Assembly (NCBI GenBank): GCA_022704985.1
Contig: JAKJFI010000048.1
Coordinates: forward strand, 1 to 7,032
Reading direction: 5' to 3'
DNA: 7,032 nucleotides
Source: Candidatus Omnitrophota bacterium
GTDB lineage: Bacteria; Ratteibacteria; UBA8468; B48-G9; JAFGKM01
Of this stretch, positions 1 to 6,019 are shown piece after piece (within the stretch, counting starts at the first letter, position 1; each line of letters starts with the position of its first letter). The translations under genes and the position numbers were made by a program. The notes beneath the pieces were generated by a model, which made no database searches, had not been told where the DNA came from, and saw only the letters and a list, made by a program, of their open reading frames with translations.

Positions 1-852
1 GTCATGTTGCTTTCTTCCGCGGTGGCAGGAAATCCACTTTCCGTCAGGACTCCATGCCGCCCAGTTTTCGCAGAAGCCCCCTTCTATATCTTCGGAGAGC
101 ATCGTCAGCTCGCTTCCATCCGCTCGCACCTTAAAAATCCTCGAATAGTCGTTAACTCGTGAATTGAACAGTATCCACCCAGAGTCAGGGCTCCAACTGT
201 GCTTACTGCAATAGACAAGGTCCCCTGATACCTTTTTAGGCGCTGTTCCGTCAATATTCATCACCCATATCTGTTCTATATCTGCAGATGTACCGTTGCT
301 ATCAACGCGGAACGCTATCTTTGTCCCGTCCGGACTGACCATTGGTTTTTGTTCACAACAGTCAGGCACTACAGGTCCGGTATGAATTTTGGTGAGACTT
401 CTCTGATTAGAGCCATCTCTGTTCATAATCCAGACTTCCGCTACGTCAGGCTCCACCTCTCTCTGGAAAACGATTTTTTGGCCGTCCGGGGTGAAATTGC
501 CATGGCTGTCGCAGATATTGTTATTTGTTAGCCTCTGGTAGTCAGTCCCGTCAGATTTTATGATGCAGATTTCATTCTTCTCTTTATAATAGCCTTCTCC
601 TATCCGCGACTGATAAACTATCCATTCTCCGTCGTAACTCCACGGATTTACTCCCCAGCATGGTATCGAGTCTTCCACATCTGCCTCAGGAGCCGCAGGG
701 TCGCCCGGAGTAATCTGCAGGATATTTGTCACAGGCGCGTCAGGGGCAACCCCTTCCTTGCCCCAATCTATCGCTGACTGCAAACTACAGCATAGCAATA
801 AAATGCCAAGCATAACCAATCCTGCACGCTTACTCCATATTTCTGTTGTCAT
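1..852 (-). CDS. TolB-like (PD40) beta-propeller exported protein, C-terminus cut by window edge
   Basis: The frame is open from an ATG at 852 to the window edge, giving 284 residues without a stop. Residues 10-26 form a hydrophobic export signal (core GLVMLGILLLCC). The Cys pair at 21-22 hints at a lipoprotein, but there is no good lipobox. From residue 71 on, the protein is built of propeller blades: strands ending in S/T-P-D-G (residues 121-124, 173-176, 268-271; variants YDGEW at 73-77 and SPDS at 221-224) alternate with I-W-V/I-M-N-x-D-G turns (143-147, 198-202, plus KSDG at 99-102 and RADG at 243-246). This is the PD40/WD40-like repeat of TolB and related periplasmic or surface proteins. 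At least five blades are visible, and a complete propeller probably needs one or two more beyond the edge. No tol/pal genes are nearby, so I do not call it tolB. The fold is secure; the ligand is unknown. Confidence 0.85.
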   Translation of the reverse strand, partial: MTTEIWSKRAGLVMLGILLLCCSLQSAIDWGKEGVAPDAPVTNILQITPGDPAAPEADVEDSIPCWGVNPWSYDGEWIVYQSRIGEGYYKEKNEICIIKSDGTDYQRLTNNNICDSHGNFTPDGQKIVFQREVEPDVAEVWIMNRDGSNQRSLTKIHTGPVVPDCCEQKPMVSPDGTKIAFRVDSNGTSADIEQIWVMNIDGTAPKKVSGDLVYCSKHSWSPDSGWILFNSRVNDYSRIFKVRADGSELTMLSEDIEGGFCENWAAWSPDGKWISCHRGRKQHD

Positions 853-857
853 TGTTT

Positions 858-862
858 CCTCC
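858..862 (-). promoter_or_regulatory. Ribosome binding site deciding the start of the propeller gene
   Basis: GGAGG lies five bases before the ATG at 852, an ideal spacing. An in-frame ATG four codons earlier (862-864) has its own GGAGG only two bases away, which is too close. I therefore chose 852. The two overlapping signals could allow minor use of the upstream start. Confidence 0.6.
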
Positions 863-925
863 ATTGCCTCCTTTTGGAAGCATTATTTATGCTGCCAGTA
901 TTTTTATGTCCAAAAATTTGCAAGT

Positions 926-954
926 ATTCTACTATACTCTTGTTTTCTGTCCAA
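926..954 (-). promoter_or_regulatory. Possible promoter for the propeller gene
   Basis: On the minus strand, TTGGAC (949-954) and TAGAAT (926-931) are separated by 17 bases, in an AT-rich part of the divergent region about 75 bases before the start codon. The -35 match is poor, and nearby TATAGT (931-936) is an alternative -10, so this is a weak call. Confidence 0.25.
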
Positions 955-1099
955 ATATCAAATTGTGTCATAATAAATCTATCTTTTCCGGCAAAGCCTG
1001 TTTCACACCGCCGGAAATCTCTGAAAGAAACTCTCATCCCCGGAGTTAAAAGACCGTTAGGAACGATAATTTTTCAACCCGCTTTTTGGCGGCTATTGA

Positions 1100-1128
1100 T
1101 TTACAAAACACGGCTATGCCAGTATAAT
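1100..1128 (+). promoter_or_regulatory. Sigma70-type promoter for the secreted protein gene
   Basis: TTTACA (1100-1105) and TATAAT (1123-1128) are separated by exactly 17 bases: a perfect -10 and a 5/6 -35. Transcription would start near 1135, giving a leader of about 45 bases that contains the purine-rich ribosome binding site at 1167-1174. This is the best promoter in the window. Confidence 0.72.
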
Positions 1129-1166
1129 ACAGACAGGAAAAAAATTCCTCTGTCTTATACAATTGA

Positions 1167-1174
1167 GGGGGAGG
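1167..1174 (+). promoter_or_regulatory. Ribosome binding site of the secreted protein gene
   Basis: GGGGGAGG ends four bases before the ATG at 1179. It is strong and supports that start over the in-frame ATG at codon 5. Confidence 0.7.
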
Positions 1175-1178
1175 TAAA

Positions 1179-2033
1179 ATGAAACTCAATATGCGGTTGC
1201 TGGCATTAGCAACATGCATGACCCTGTATTTATCTTTTACATGCAAGGGAACTGCTTACTCCGCAGAGTCAAACGCGCGTATCATAATCGACCACAGAAC
1301 AACGAACATCAAAAAGATACCACGCCGATGGATAGAAAAAGCTAAAAATGATCTTCATATCGCCTACGGACACACCTCGCACGGAAGTCAGATAACTTCC
1401 GGCATGACAGGACTGCAAAAATTTGCAGGGAACCTTTTTTCATGGAACCATGGAGGTCAAAACGGCGCGCTGGATATACGGGACGGCAATCTTGGACATG
1501 CCAGAGACCTGGGAAACCCGAACAGAACCGCATGGGCGGCCACTACAAGGGCATATCTTGATTCGAACCCGGAAATAAACGTAGTAATGTGGTCATGGTG
1601 CGGCCAGGCAAGTTCAGCCTCACAGGCCGATATAGAAACATATCTTAACCTTATGACCAGTCTGGAAAAAGACTATCCGAACGTCAGATTTATATACATG
1701 ACCGGTCATACCGACGGTTCAGGACTTTCAGGAAACCTTCATCTGCGAAATCAACAGATACGGAGTTATTGCGAAACAAACAACAAGATACTCTATGATT
1801 TCGCGGATATAGAAAGTTATGACCCCGACGGCAGATACTTTGGAGATAAAAAAGTAAGGGATGACTGTTCCTATGCAGGAGGCAACTGGGCAATTGAATG
1901 GCAAAACGCCCACAAGGAAGGCGTAGAATGGTACAGATGCCCTTCGGCGCATAGCCAGCCTCTTAACGCCAATCTGAAAGCATACGCGGCATGGTTGCTG
2001 TGGGCCCGCCTTGCGGGATGGGACGGCAGGTGA
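1179..2033 (+). CDS. Secreted protein of unknown function, possibly SGNH-hydrolase-like
   Basis: The protein has 284 residues. Residues 1-29 form a typical Sec signal peptide (basic start, hydrophobic core 7-20, likely cleavage after AYSA), so the product is exported. The mature part is rich in Trp, His and Cys and has several motifs that look conserved: GHTSHGS (64-70), MWSWCGQ (137-143) ending a buried beta-strand, TGHTDG (175-180), DFADIESYDPDG (207-218) and SAHSQPLN (256-263) followed by a Trp-rich helix. A late Ser/Ala-His segment after alternating strands and helices recalls block V of SGNH/GDSL esterases. The usual GDS nucleophile motif is absent, however, so hydrolase activity is only a guess. 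Cys188 of the GH..YC region, Cys230 and Cys254 could form disulfides. The gene has its own promoter and is followed by an unrelated gene. I am sure it is a real exported protein and unsure of its function. Confidence 0.85.
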   Translation: MKLNMRLLALATCMTLYLSFTCKGTAYSAESNARIIIDHRTTNIKKIPRRWIEKAKNDLHIAYGHTSHGSQITSGMTGLQKFAGNLFSWNHGGQNGALDIRDGNLGHARDLGNPNRTAWAATTRAYLDSNPEINVVMWSWCGQASSASQADIETYLNLMTSLEKDYPNVRFIYMTGHTDGSGLSGNLHLRNQQIRSYCETNNKILYDFADIESYDPDGRYFGDKKVRDDCSYAGGNWAIEWQNAHKEGVEWYRCPSAHSQPLNANLKAYAAWLLWARLAGWDGR

Positions 2034-2041
2034 AATCTCCG

Positions 2042-2105
2042 GAAAGTCCTTCATCCATTTGCGAGAAAGAATGTTTATGGCTGGACTTTCAATGGATTGT
2101 TTTTT
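2042..2105 (+). terminator. Possible imperfect terminator after the secreted protein gene
   Basis: GAAAGTCC (2042-2049) pairs with GGACTTTC (2083-2090), and CCAT (2055-2058) can pair with ATGG (2077-2080) inside it. A run of six T (2100-2105) follows, but nine bases after the stem instead of directly. The long loop and AT-rich stem make it a weak terminator at best. Confidence 0.25.
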
Positions 2106-2123
2106 GTAAAAGTGAGATATACT
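2096..2123 (+). promoter_or_regulatory. Possible promoter for the URO-D-like gene
   Basis: TATACT (2118-2123) is a good -10. The only -35 candidate at normal distance is ATTGTT (2096-2101, 16-base spacer), which is poor. If used, the leader would be about 55 bases and would contain the hairpin at 2141-2157. Confidence 0.35.
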
Positions 2124-2140
2124 GTAGGATGAAAGACGAC

Positions 2141-2157
2141 AGGGGGAAGCTCCCCCT
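2141..2157 (+). promoter_or_regulatory. Perfect GC-rich hairpin in the leader of the URO-D-like gene
   Basis: AGGGGGA and TCCCCCT form a perfect 7-bp stem with an AGC loop, 27 bases before the start codon at 2185. No T-run follows, so it is not a standard terminator. It could protect the 5' end of the mRNA, pause RNA polymerase or be a protein site. The start codon itself lacks a clear Shine-Dalgarno. Confidence 0.5.
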
Positions 2158-2184
2158 CCTGAAACGCGAAAGCGGCTATACAAA

Positions 2185-3231
2185 ATGATTCAACAATATC
2201 TTGATGACCTGGAAAACAGGATTGACCCGGCCGTTGAGGACGATTTGTATTCCCAGTGGATATCTTTCTGGGAAGGCGGTGTAAAAGACGAGGTTTTTAT
2301 TCCACGGAGACAGAAGAAGGCGCCTTCGTCCCTCAGGTGGCCTGAAGTTTCAGTTAACTCAACGTTGAACGACTATGAATTGATGGCTCTGCAACAGTTC
2401 AGGATATGTTCCGACCTGATATCCGACGACGGCGGCGGATTGCTCAATGTGAGATGCAATTACGGTACGGGCATCATTCCCTCGCTTTTCGGCACAGAGT
2501 TGTTCATGATGGAAGAAAAAACCAACACCCTGCCTACCACCAGACCCGTCGAGGGAGGAGAGGATGAACTCATCAAGATACTGGACAAAGGAGTTCCTTC
2601 AGTAAATAATGGATTGGGCGCTAAGGTTTTTGAGATGGCGCAGGAGTTTATAGAATTGACGAAGCACTATCCAAAAACAAGGAAGTATGTGAGCATTTAC
2701 CATCCCGATATACAGGGGCCCATGGATATCTGCGAACTGCTATACGGCAGCAGTCTGTTCATTGCGCTGGTAGATAAAGCGGATTTTATTCACAAACTCC
2801 TGAGCCTTATTACTGAAACATACACGCTGTTCATGGAAGAATGGAGAAAGATTGTGCCTTTTGGCGAGGGATATTCCACTCACTGGTCGATGCTTTACAA
2901 GGGCAACATTATGCTGAGGGACGACTCAGCCATGAACCTGTCCCCCGGCATGTTCGATGAATTCATCAAACCGTATGACGGGAAGTTATTGAAAAGATTC
3001 GGCGGAGGCGGAATTCATTTCTGCGGCAGAGGCGACCATTACATTGAAAAAGCATCGCAATTTGACGGGCTGTATGCGATACATATGTCCCAGCCGGAAT
3101 ATAACGATATGGAAACTATTTTGAAAAATACGGTTGACCGCGGGATAAGAATCATAGGATTGAAAAGGGATTCTGCGGAGGAGCTGAAAAGAAACGGCAG
3201 GGATTTGAGAAAATGCGTTCAGTCTTTTTAA
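2185..3231 (+). CDS. Uroporphyrinogen-decarboxylase-like (MtaA/CmuA-type) protein
   Basis: The protein has 348 residues, the usual length for the URO-D superfamily (TIM barrel). The start is set by family-like N-terminal sequence (LENRIDPAVEDD, FWEGG, FIPRR, RWPEVSVN), and no other start exists between an in-frame stop at 2125 and this ATG. Landmarks are HPDIQGP (173-179) with the following DICELLYG, LRDDSAMNLSP (244-254), and HFCG (278-281) in a Gly-rich loop. The His-x-Cys pair matches the zinc-ligand site of corrinoid-dependent methyltransferases such as MtaA, rather than haem-pathway HemE, whose N-terminal Arg-rich substrate motif is absent. Members transfer methyl groups between a corrinoid protein and a thiol, or act on small methylated compounds. 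No corrinoid protein or activator gene is beside it, so the substrate is open. The protein is cytoplasmic, with no signal peptide. It has a weak ribosome binding site. Confidence 0.85.
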   Translation: MIQQYLDDLENRIDPAVEDDLYSQWISFWEGGVKDEVFIPRRQKKAPSSLRWPEVSVNSTLNDYELMALQQFRICSDLISDDGGGLLNVRCNYGTGIIPSLFGTELFMMEEKTNTLPTTRPVEGGEDELIKILDKGVPSVNNGLGAKVFEMAQEFIELTKHYPKTRKYVSIYHPDIQGPMDICELLYGSSLFIALVDKADFIHKLLSLITETYTLFMEEWRKIVPFGEGYSTHWSMLYKGNIMLRDDSAMNLSPGMFDEFIKPYDGKLLKRFGGGGIHFCGRGDHYIEKASQFDGLYAIHMSQPEYNDMETILKNTVDRGIRIIGLKRDSAEELKRNGRDLRKCVQSF

Positions 3232-3266
3232 CGGGTTTGAAGCAATGCGTCCCCACCCCCGGAACC

Positions 3267-3803
3267 TTACCTCTTAATGGATTTTGTTGCGGCTTCCACG
3301 CGGCGTTTTACCTCTTCTATCCTGATGGTGTTCGAAGTTCTGTCCACGGATAGGTTTACTCCGCCAAACACGCCGCCCTTTATCAGGAGATTCTGCTTGC
3401 CCTTTTCTCCCGCCAGCCCTTCTATCGTGAGGTGATTGTCCTTTACAGTGAGCCTGCCGGCGATAAGGCTGTATCCGAAATCGGAGCTTCCGAACACCCT
3501 TATGGGATTGCCTCCGCCCATAGAAGCAAGGACCCTGATTGCACTGAAGTTCATTACCTGCTTCACGCCTCTGACGGGTCTTGACCGGAAGGATGCCGCA
3601 ACTTCCGAGCCGCCGCCCGCAAGCTTACCTTTGCCGTCTATGTCCAGAATGCCAGATATGCACACCTCGTTGCTCAACGCCCTGACAAATTCTGACAGCG
3701 CAAGTCCCCTGACGTTGAAACCGAACGCGGCGGCGAACTGTTCCGCCTCATCTTCCACGTCGCAGGTGAATATCCCTTTCCCGCCGTATAAGGTGAACTT
3801 CAC
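3267..3803 (-). CDS. AsmA-like protein, C-terminal part (severed by frameshifts)
   Basis: This is the C-terminal part of the AsmA-like gene whose start is at 4871; both lie in the same frame. The coding-like frame really extends upstream to the stop at 3900-3902 (LPENRFSADKLHFQK and on), and the GTG at 3803 has no convincing ribosome binding site. I therefore do not believe 3803 is a true start. The segment has the signature end of AsmA/YhdP/TamB-type proteins: VKQVMNFSAIRVLASMGG (80-97), FGSSDFGYSLIAGRLT (104-119), IEGLAGEKG (127-135) and a basic amphipathic helix at the end. Such proteins bridge the periplasm as long beta-rich grooves and are thought to carry phospholipids between the membranes. 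Joined to the N-terminal part, the protein would be about 534 residues. The gene ends 35 bases from the convergent URO-D-like gene, with no visible terminator between them. Confidence 0.7.
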   Translation of the reverse strand: MKFTLYGGKGIFTCDVEDEAEQFAAAFGFNVRGLALSEFVRALSNEVCISGILDIDGKGKLAGGGSEVAASFRSRPVRGVKQVMNFSAIRVLASMGGGNPIRVFGSSDFGYSLIAGRLTVKDNHLTIEGLAGEKGKQNLLIKGGVFGGVNLSVDRTSNTIRIEEVKRRVEAATKSIKR

Positions 3804-3879
3804 GGTTCCATTGAGTTCCTCATTGAAGTCTCCGGAAAGATTTTCGGCGGTTAATTTCTGGAAATGCAGTTTATCGGCG

Positions 3880-3990
3880 CTAAACCGGTTTTCGGGAAGT
3901 TAACAGGAAATTCTCAAGCCTGTACTGCAAAAAAGAAAGTTCCGGCGAAGAAAGCGAGAGCGTCCCTTTCAACAGGACTTTTTTTTTATC
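3880..3990 (-). other. Frame interruption inside the AsmA-like gene (A9 run, -1 then +1)
   Basis: On the minus strand the zero frame reads ATA AAA AAA AAG TCC TGT TGA and stops at 3969-3971. If one more A were present, or the ribosome slipped back one base, the frame continues as protein-like sequence (VLLKGTLSLSSPELSFLQYR, then LENF). It then meets TAG at 3880-3882. Original-frame coding sequence resumes after the TAA at 3900-3902 (ENRFSADKLHF). Dropping one base in the CCC or AAAA run near 3889-3897 rejoins the frames. The net shift is zero, so the two ORFs belong to one gene. The A9 run (plus-strand T at 3979-3987) includes the slippery heptamer A_AAA_AAG in the zero frame, with AAGGA just upstream. 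Confidence 0.75.
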
Positions 3991-4871
3991 CTTGCAATGC
4001 TGAAGTCTCTCATGGTGGCGGAGCCGCCGGACGCGGACAGGTTGTACTTCTTCCTCGTTTCTTCCGGTATGAACTTCAGGAAATCTTCAAGCGGCATATT
4101 CTCGGTTTCAAAGTTGAGGTTGAATGTTTCTTTATCTACAAACCCCTTGAACAGCACCTGTCCTCCCCGAGCGTTTAACAGTTTGCCGTCTGCGATATCG
4201 GTTCTGTTTTCGGCCATCCGGTAAACACCCTTAACAAACGCGGTGAATTTATTCTCCCCGTCCATTGAAAGTTCCTTCAGCACAACATCGAACCGAATCG
4301 TTCTTTTTGCCGGTTCGTCCTTTACGAAATCAAGCAGAGCTGTTCCCGTGGCTTTGCCGCTGAAAGGAATTTTCAATCCCAGGAAATCGTTGATTTCCTT
4401 TATCTCGGTTCCGTTCAGGTTGATGTTCAGGCTCACCCCTTCTTTTCCCCATTTCTCAAGGAATCCTTTGACCTCAAAACTGCCGAGTTTGTCTATCTTG
4501 ACGGAAGTCGGTCTGATGTTGAGTTCGCCCTTCCTAAAGTTTCCCGTAACCGACCCACTGACTTTCACGTCTCTCTTCCCGTCTTTCATGGAGATACTGC
4601 CCGGACCGGCGAAAGCAAGCGTGCTTAGAGAAAAAACAGGGCGGATGCGGAGCTCCTTCATGAAGACCGGGACAAAACGGTTGGCAATGGCAACGCGCTT
4701 CAGTTTAAGCGACGGCGGCAGGGAGAAAGAAATTGAACCTATGTTCACGATGTTCCTGCTTAATGAGGAGACCTTCCGGATGATGCACCGTTCGGAGACC
4801 TTGACGGACACTGCGGACAATAAGAACGTTGCGGCAAGGATAACAAGAACTATCTTAAGCGTTTTTTTCAT
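3969..4871 (-). CDS. AsmA-like membrane-anchored protein, N-terminal part (frameshifted)
   Basis: The fragment has 300 residues. An uncleaved signal anchor spans residues 4-23 (MKKTLKIVLVILAATFLLSA), followed by long runs of alternating hydrophobic and polar residues (beta-strand repeats such as ISFSLPPSLKLKRVAIANRF and LNINLNGTEIKEINDFLG). This is the layout of AsmA-family inner-membrane proteins, whose body lies in the periplasm and which act in envelope lipid traffic or outer-membrane assembly. The frame breaks after RIKKK at the A9 run; only the last two residues (SC) are off-family. The ATG lies inside the end of the upstream hydrolase gene (17-base overlap, different frame) and has no clear Shine-Dalgarno, so translation is probably coupled to that gene. 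Alternatives are a pseudogene, or an intact gene with base-calling errors. Confidence 0.75.
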   Translation of the reverse strand: MKKTLKIVLVILAATFLLSAVSVKVSERCIIRKVSSLSRNIVNIGSISFSLPPSLKLKRVAIANRFVPVFMKELRIRPVFSLSTLAFAGPGSISMKDGKRDVKVSGSVTGNFRKGELNIRPTSVKIDKLGSFEVKGFLEKWGKEGVSLNINLNGTEIKEINDFLGLKIPFSGKATGTALLDFVKDEPAKRTIRFDVVLKELSMDGENKFTAFVKGVYRMAENRTDIADGKLLNARGGQVLFKGFVDKETFNLNFETENMPLEDFLKFIPEETRKKYNLSASGGSATMRDFSIARIKKKSC

Positions 4872-5913
4872 TTTTCAGGTAACGGGCAAAGAATTTAAAG
4901 GCCATCCTTCCAGAAAATGCATGTGCCCCTGGAAAAATCTCTATCTGGAGTTTGTCCCTCTCCCCCGCCGCTTCGTATGCCGCAGAAACCTTTTCGTGGG
5001 CTTCCAGCGCGGAATGCAGCCAGAAGCAGTTATCGTTGGCGCCGGATTCCAACAACAGCGGTTTCGGACAGATTGCTCCGATTACGTCTCCCACGTCCGC
5101 GTACTTGTAGAGGTTGGGCACCAGCTGGCTTCCGCAGAAATTTGCGCGGCTGACGGCGTAGTGCTTCGTGGTCGTGGCGTAGCAGATAATGTCTCCCGCC
5201 TTTATCCGCGGCTCAAGGAGCATCATATAGGTCGCCATCGTTCCTCCGAAGGACAGCCCCATGCATCCTATGTTATCCGCATCCACGTCGTCTCTCGTAA
5301 GAAGGAAGTCAATCGCCCGCATCCCGTCAAACACGTTTGCGCCCAGAAGCGTCCTTCCCAGTATCAGGTGCTGTATGAAATGCACGTTGCATATGTCGCG
5401 GGGTGCAAAGGGATTGTTATACCCGATGCGTTCGCCGAAGCTCCGCCAGTCCGGGCATATTGCGATGAAGCCCTTTTCCGCCATCTGCTCGCCGTAGTTG
5501 TAGTTATGCGCATTGATAAGCCCTCTGATTTCTACATTGCCGTTAACGGCGCCGGCAACCGGGTCTTTTCCGTAAGGTCCGTGCCCGTGACAGCAGAGTA
5601 TTGCGGGATGTTTTTTCGCACCGTTTTTCGGTATGAGTATGTAGAGCGGCATGAAACAGTCTTTTTCCGTTTGTATGATGTATTTTTCGCGGATGTAGTT
5701 CTCTCTTTCTTCAGAGACCACCTTCACTGGAGACAAGTCTGATGGTTCCGGCATCTCGCCCAAGAGCTCTCGCACCTTCTTTGTCAGACGCTCTTTCCAT
5801 ACAATGAACTGCTCTCTGTTCTTTGCGGTGAAAGCCATCTCCGGCATTATGCCGTCAGCCCACTTTTCTATGAAATTGTCCGTTAACTGCACCGCATCGT
5901 TTCTGTTAGGCAT
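4855..5913 (-). CDS. Alpha/beta hydrolase (dienelactone hydrolase / acetyl-esterase type)
   Basis: The protein has 352 residues and no signal peptide, so it is cytoplasmic. I chose the ATG at 5913 over an in-frame ATG at 5949 because GAGGAG sits seven bases before it and the predicted promoter -10 overlaps the longer version. Residues 1-80 form an N-terminal extension. The hydrolase domain follows: HPAILCCHGHG (102-112, oxyanion-hole strand with HGHG), GFIAICPDWRSFGER (148-162), the nucleophile elbow G-L-S-F-G-G with Ser221, the acid in ESGANDN (Asp294), and the catalytic His331 in FPGAHAF. All three triad residues are present and properly spaced. The layout matches the Abhydrolase_7/dienelactone-hydrolase-like group, which acts on esters of sugars or other small molecules; the actual substrate is unknown. 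The gene leads a two-gene operon with the AsmA-like gene. Confidence 0.9.
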   Translation of the reverse strand: MPNRNDAVQLTDNFIEKWADGIMPEMAFTAKNREQFIVWKERLTKKVRELLGEMPEPSDLSPVKVVSEERENYIREKYIIQTEKDCFMPLYILIPKNGAKKHPAILCCHGHGPYGKDPVAGAVNGNVEIRGLINAHNYNYGEQMAEKGFIAICPDWRSFGERIGYNNPFAPRDICNVHFIQHLILGRTLLGANVFDGMRAIDFLLTRDDVDADNIGCMGLSFGGTMATYMMLLEPRIKAGDIICYATTTKHYAVSRANFCGSQLVPNLYKYADVGDVIGAICPKPLLLESGANDNCFWLHSALEAHEKVSAAYEAAGERDKLQIEIFPGAHAFSGRMAFKFFARYLKNEKNA

Positions 5914-5920
5914 AATACTT

Positions 5921-5926
5921 CTCCTC
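5921..5926 (-). promoter_or_regulatory. Ribosome binding site fixing the hydrolase start at 5913
   Basis: GAGGAG is followed by seven bases and the ATG at 5913. The alternative ATG at 5949 lies at the promoter -10, upstream of the expected transcript start. Confidence 0.75.
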
Positions 5927-5939
5927 GCAGGTTGAGAAA

Positions 5940-5968
5940 AGCTTAACACATATCAAATTGAGGGTCAA
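5940..5968 (-). promoter_or_regulatory. Promoter of the hydrolase-AsmA operon
   Basis: On the minus strand, TTGACC (5963-5968) and TAAGCT (5940-5945) are separated by exactly 17 bases. The -35 matches five of six consensus bases; the -10 keeps the key TA...T. The transcript would begin near 5933, about 20 bases before the start codon. Confidence 0.6.
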
Positions 5969-5980
5969 AACGAGAACGGC

Positions 5981-6019
5981 GCGAAACCTACAGAACAATC
6001 TCTCTATAGTCGGTTTCGC
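5981..6019. repeat. 8-bp inverted repeat upstream of the hydrolase promoter
   Basis: GCGAAACC (5981-5988) and GGTTTCGC (6012-6019) are perfect inverted arms, centred 31 bases apart (about three helical turns), ending 12 bases upstream of the -35. It could be an operator. It also overlaps the tail of the decayed acyltransferase gene, so it may be chance. Confidence 0.35.

Larger units (their letters stand above)
853..1178. other. Divergent intergenic region, 326 bases, no gene
   Basis: This gap separates the divergently transcribed propeller and secreted-protein genes. It holds a weak minus-strand promoter near 926-954, a strong plus-strand promoter at 1100-1128 and the two ribosome binding sites. 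The octamer TGTCCAAA occurs twice (907-914 and 948-955), in the AT-rich half next to the propeller gene; it could be an operator but may be chance. The short ORFs here overlap one another in several frames, have no ribosome binding site, and do not resemble proteins. I see no tRNA, riboswitch fold or strong terminator. Confidence 0.6.

Noticed and set aside
907..955. Direct repeat TGTCCAAA, 41 bases apart
   Set aside because: Only two short copies in an AT-rich region, not placed around a promoter in a convincing way.
1079..1093. CCGC-TTTTTG-GCGG small hairpin as a terminator
   Set aside because: Only four base pairs and no T-run after it on either strand.
1728..2183. A 151-codon minus-strand ORF
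   Set aside because: Antisense to the secreted protein gene, no family resemblance and no ribosome binding site.
3436..3903. A 155-codon plus-strand ORF
   Set aside because: Pro/Ser-rich antisense shadow of the AsmA-like C-terminal part.
4243..5742. A 499-codon open frame on the plus strand
   Set aside because: It lies antisense across both the AsmA-like gene and the hydrolase, has no ribosome binding site and reads as Ser/Pro/Arg/Val-rich shadow sequence. The opposite strand has a full catalytic triad and an AsmA signature.
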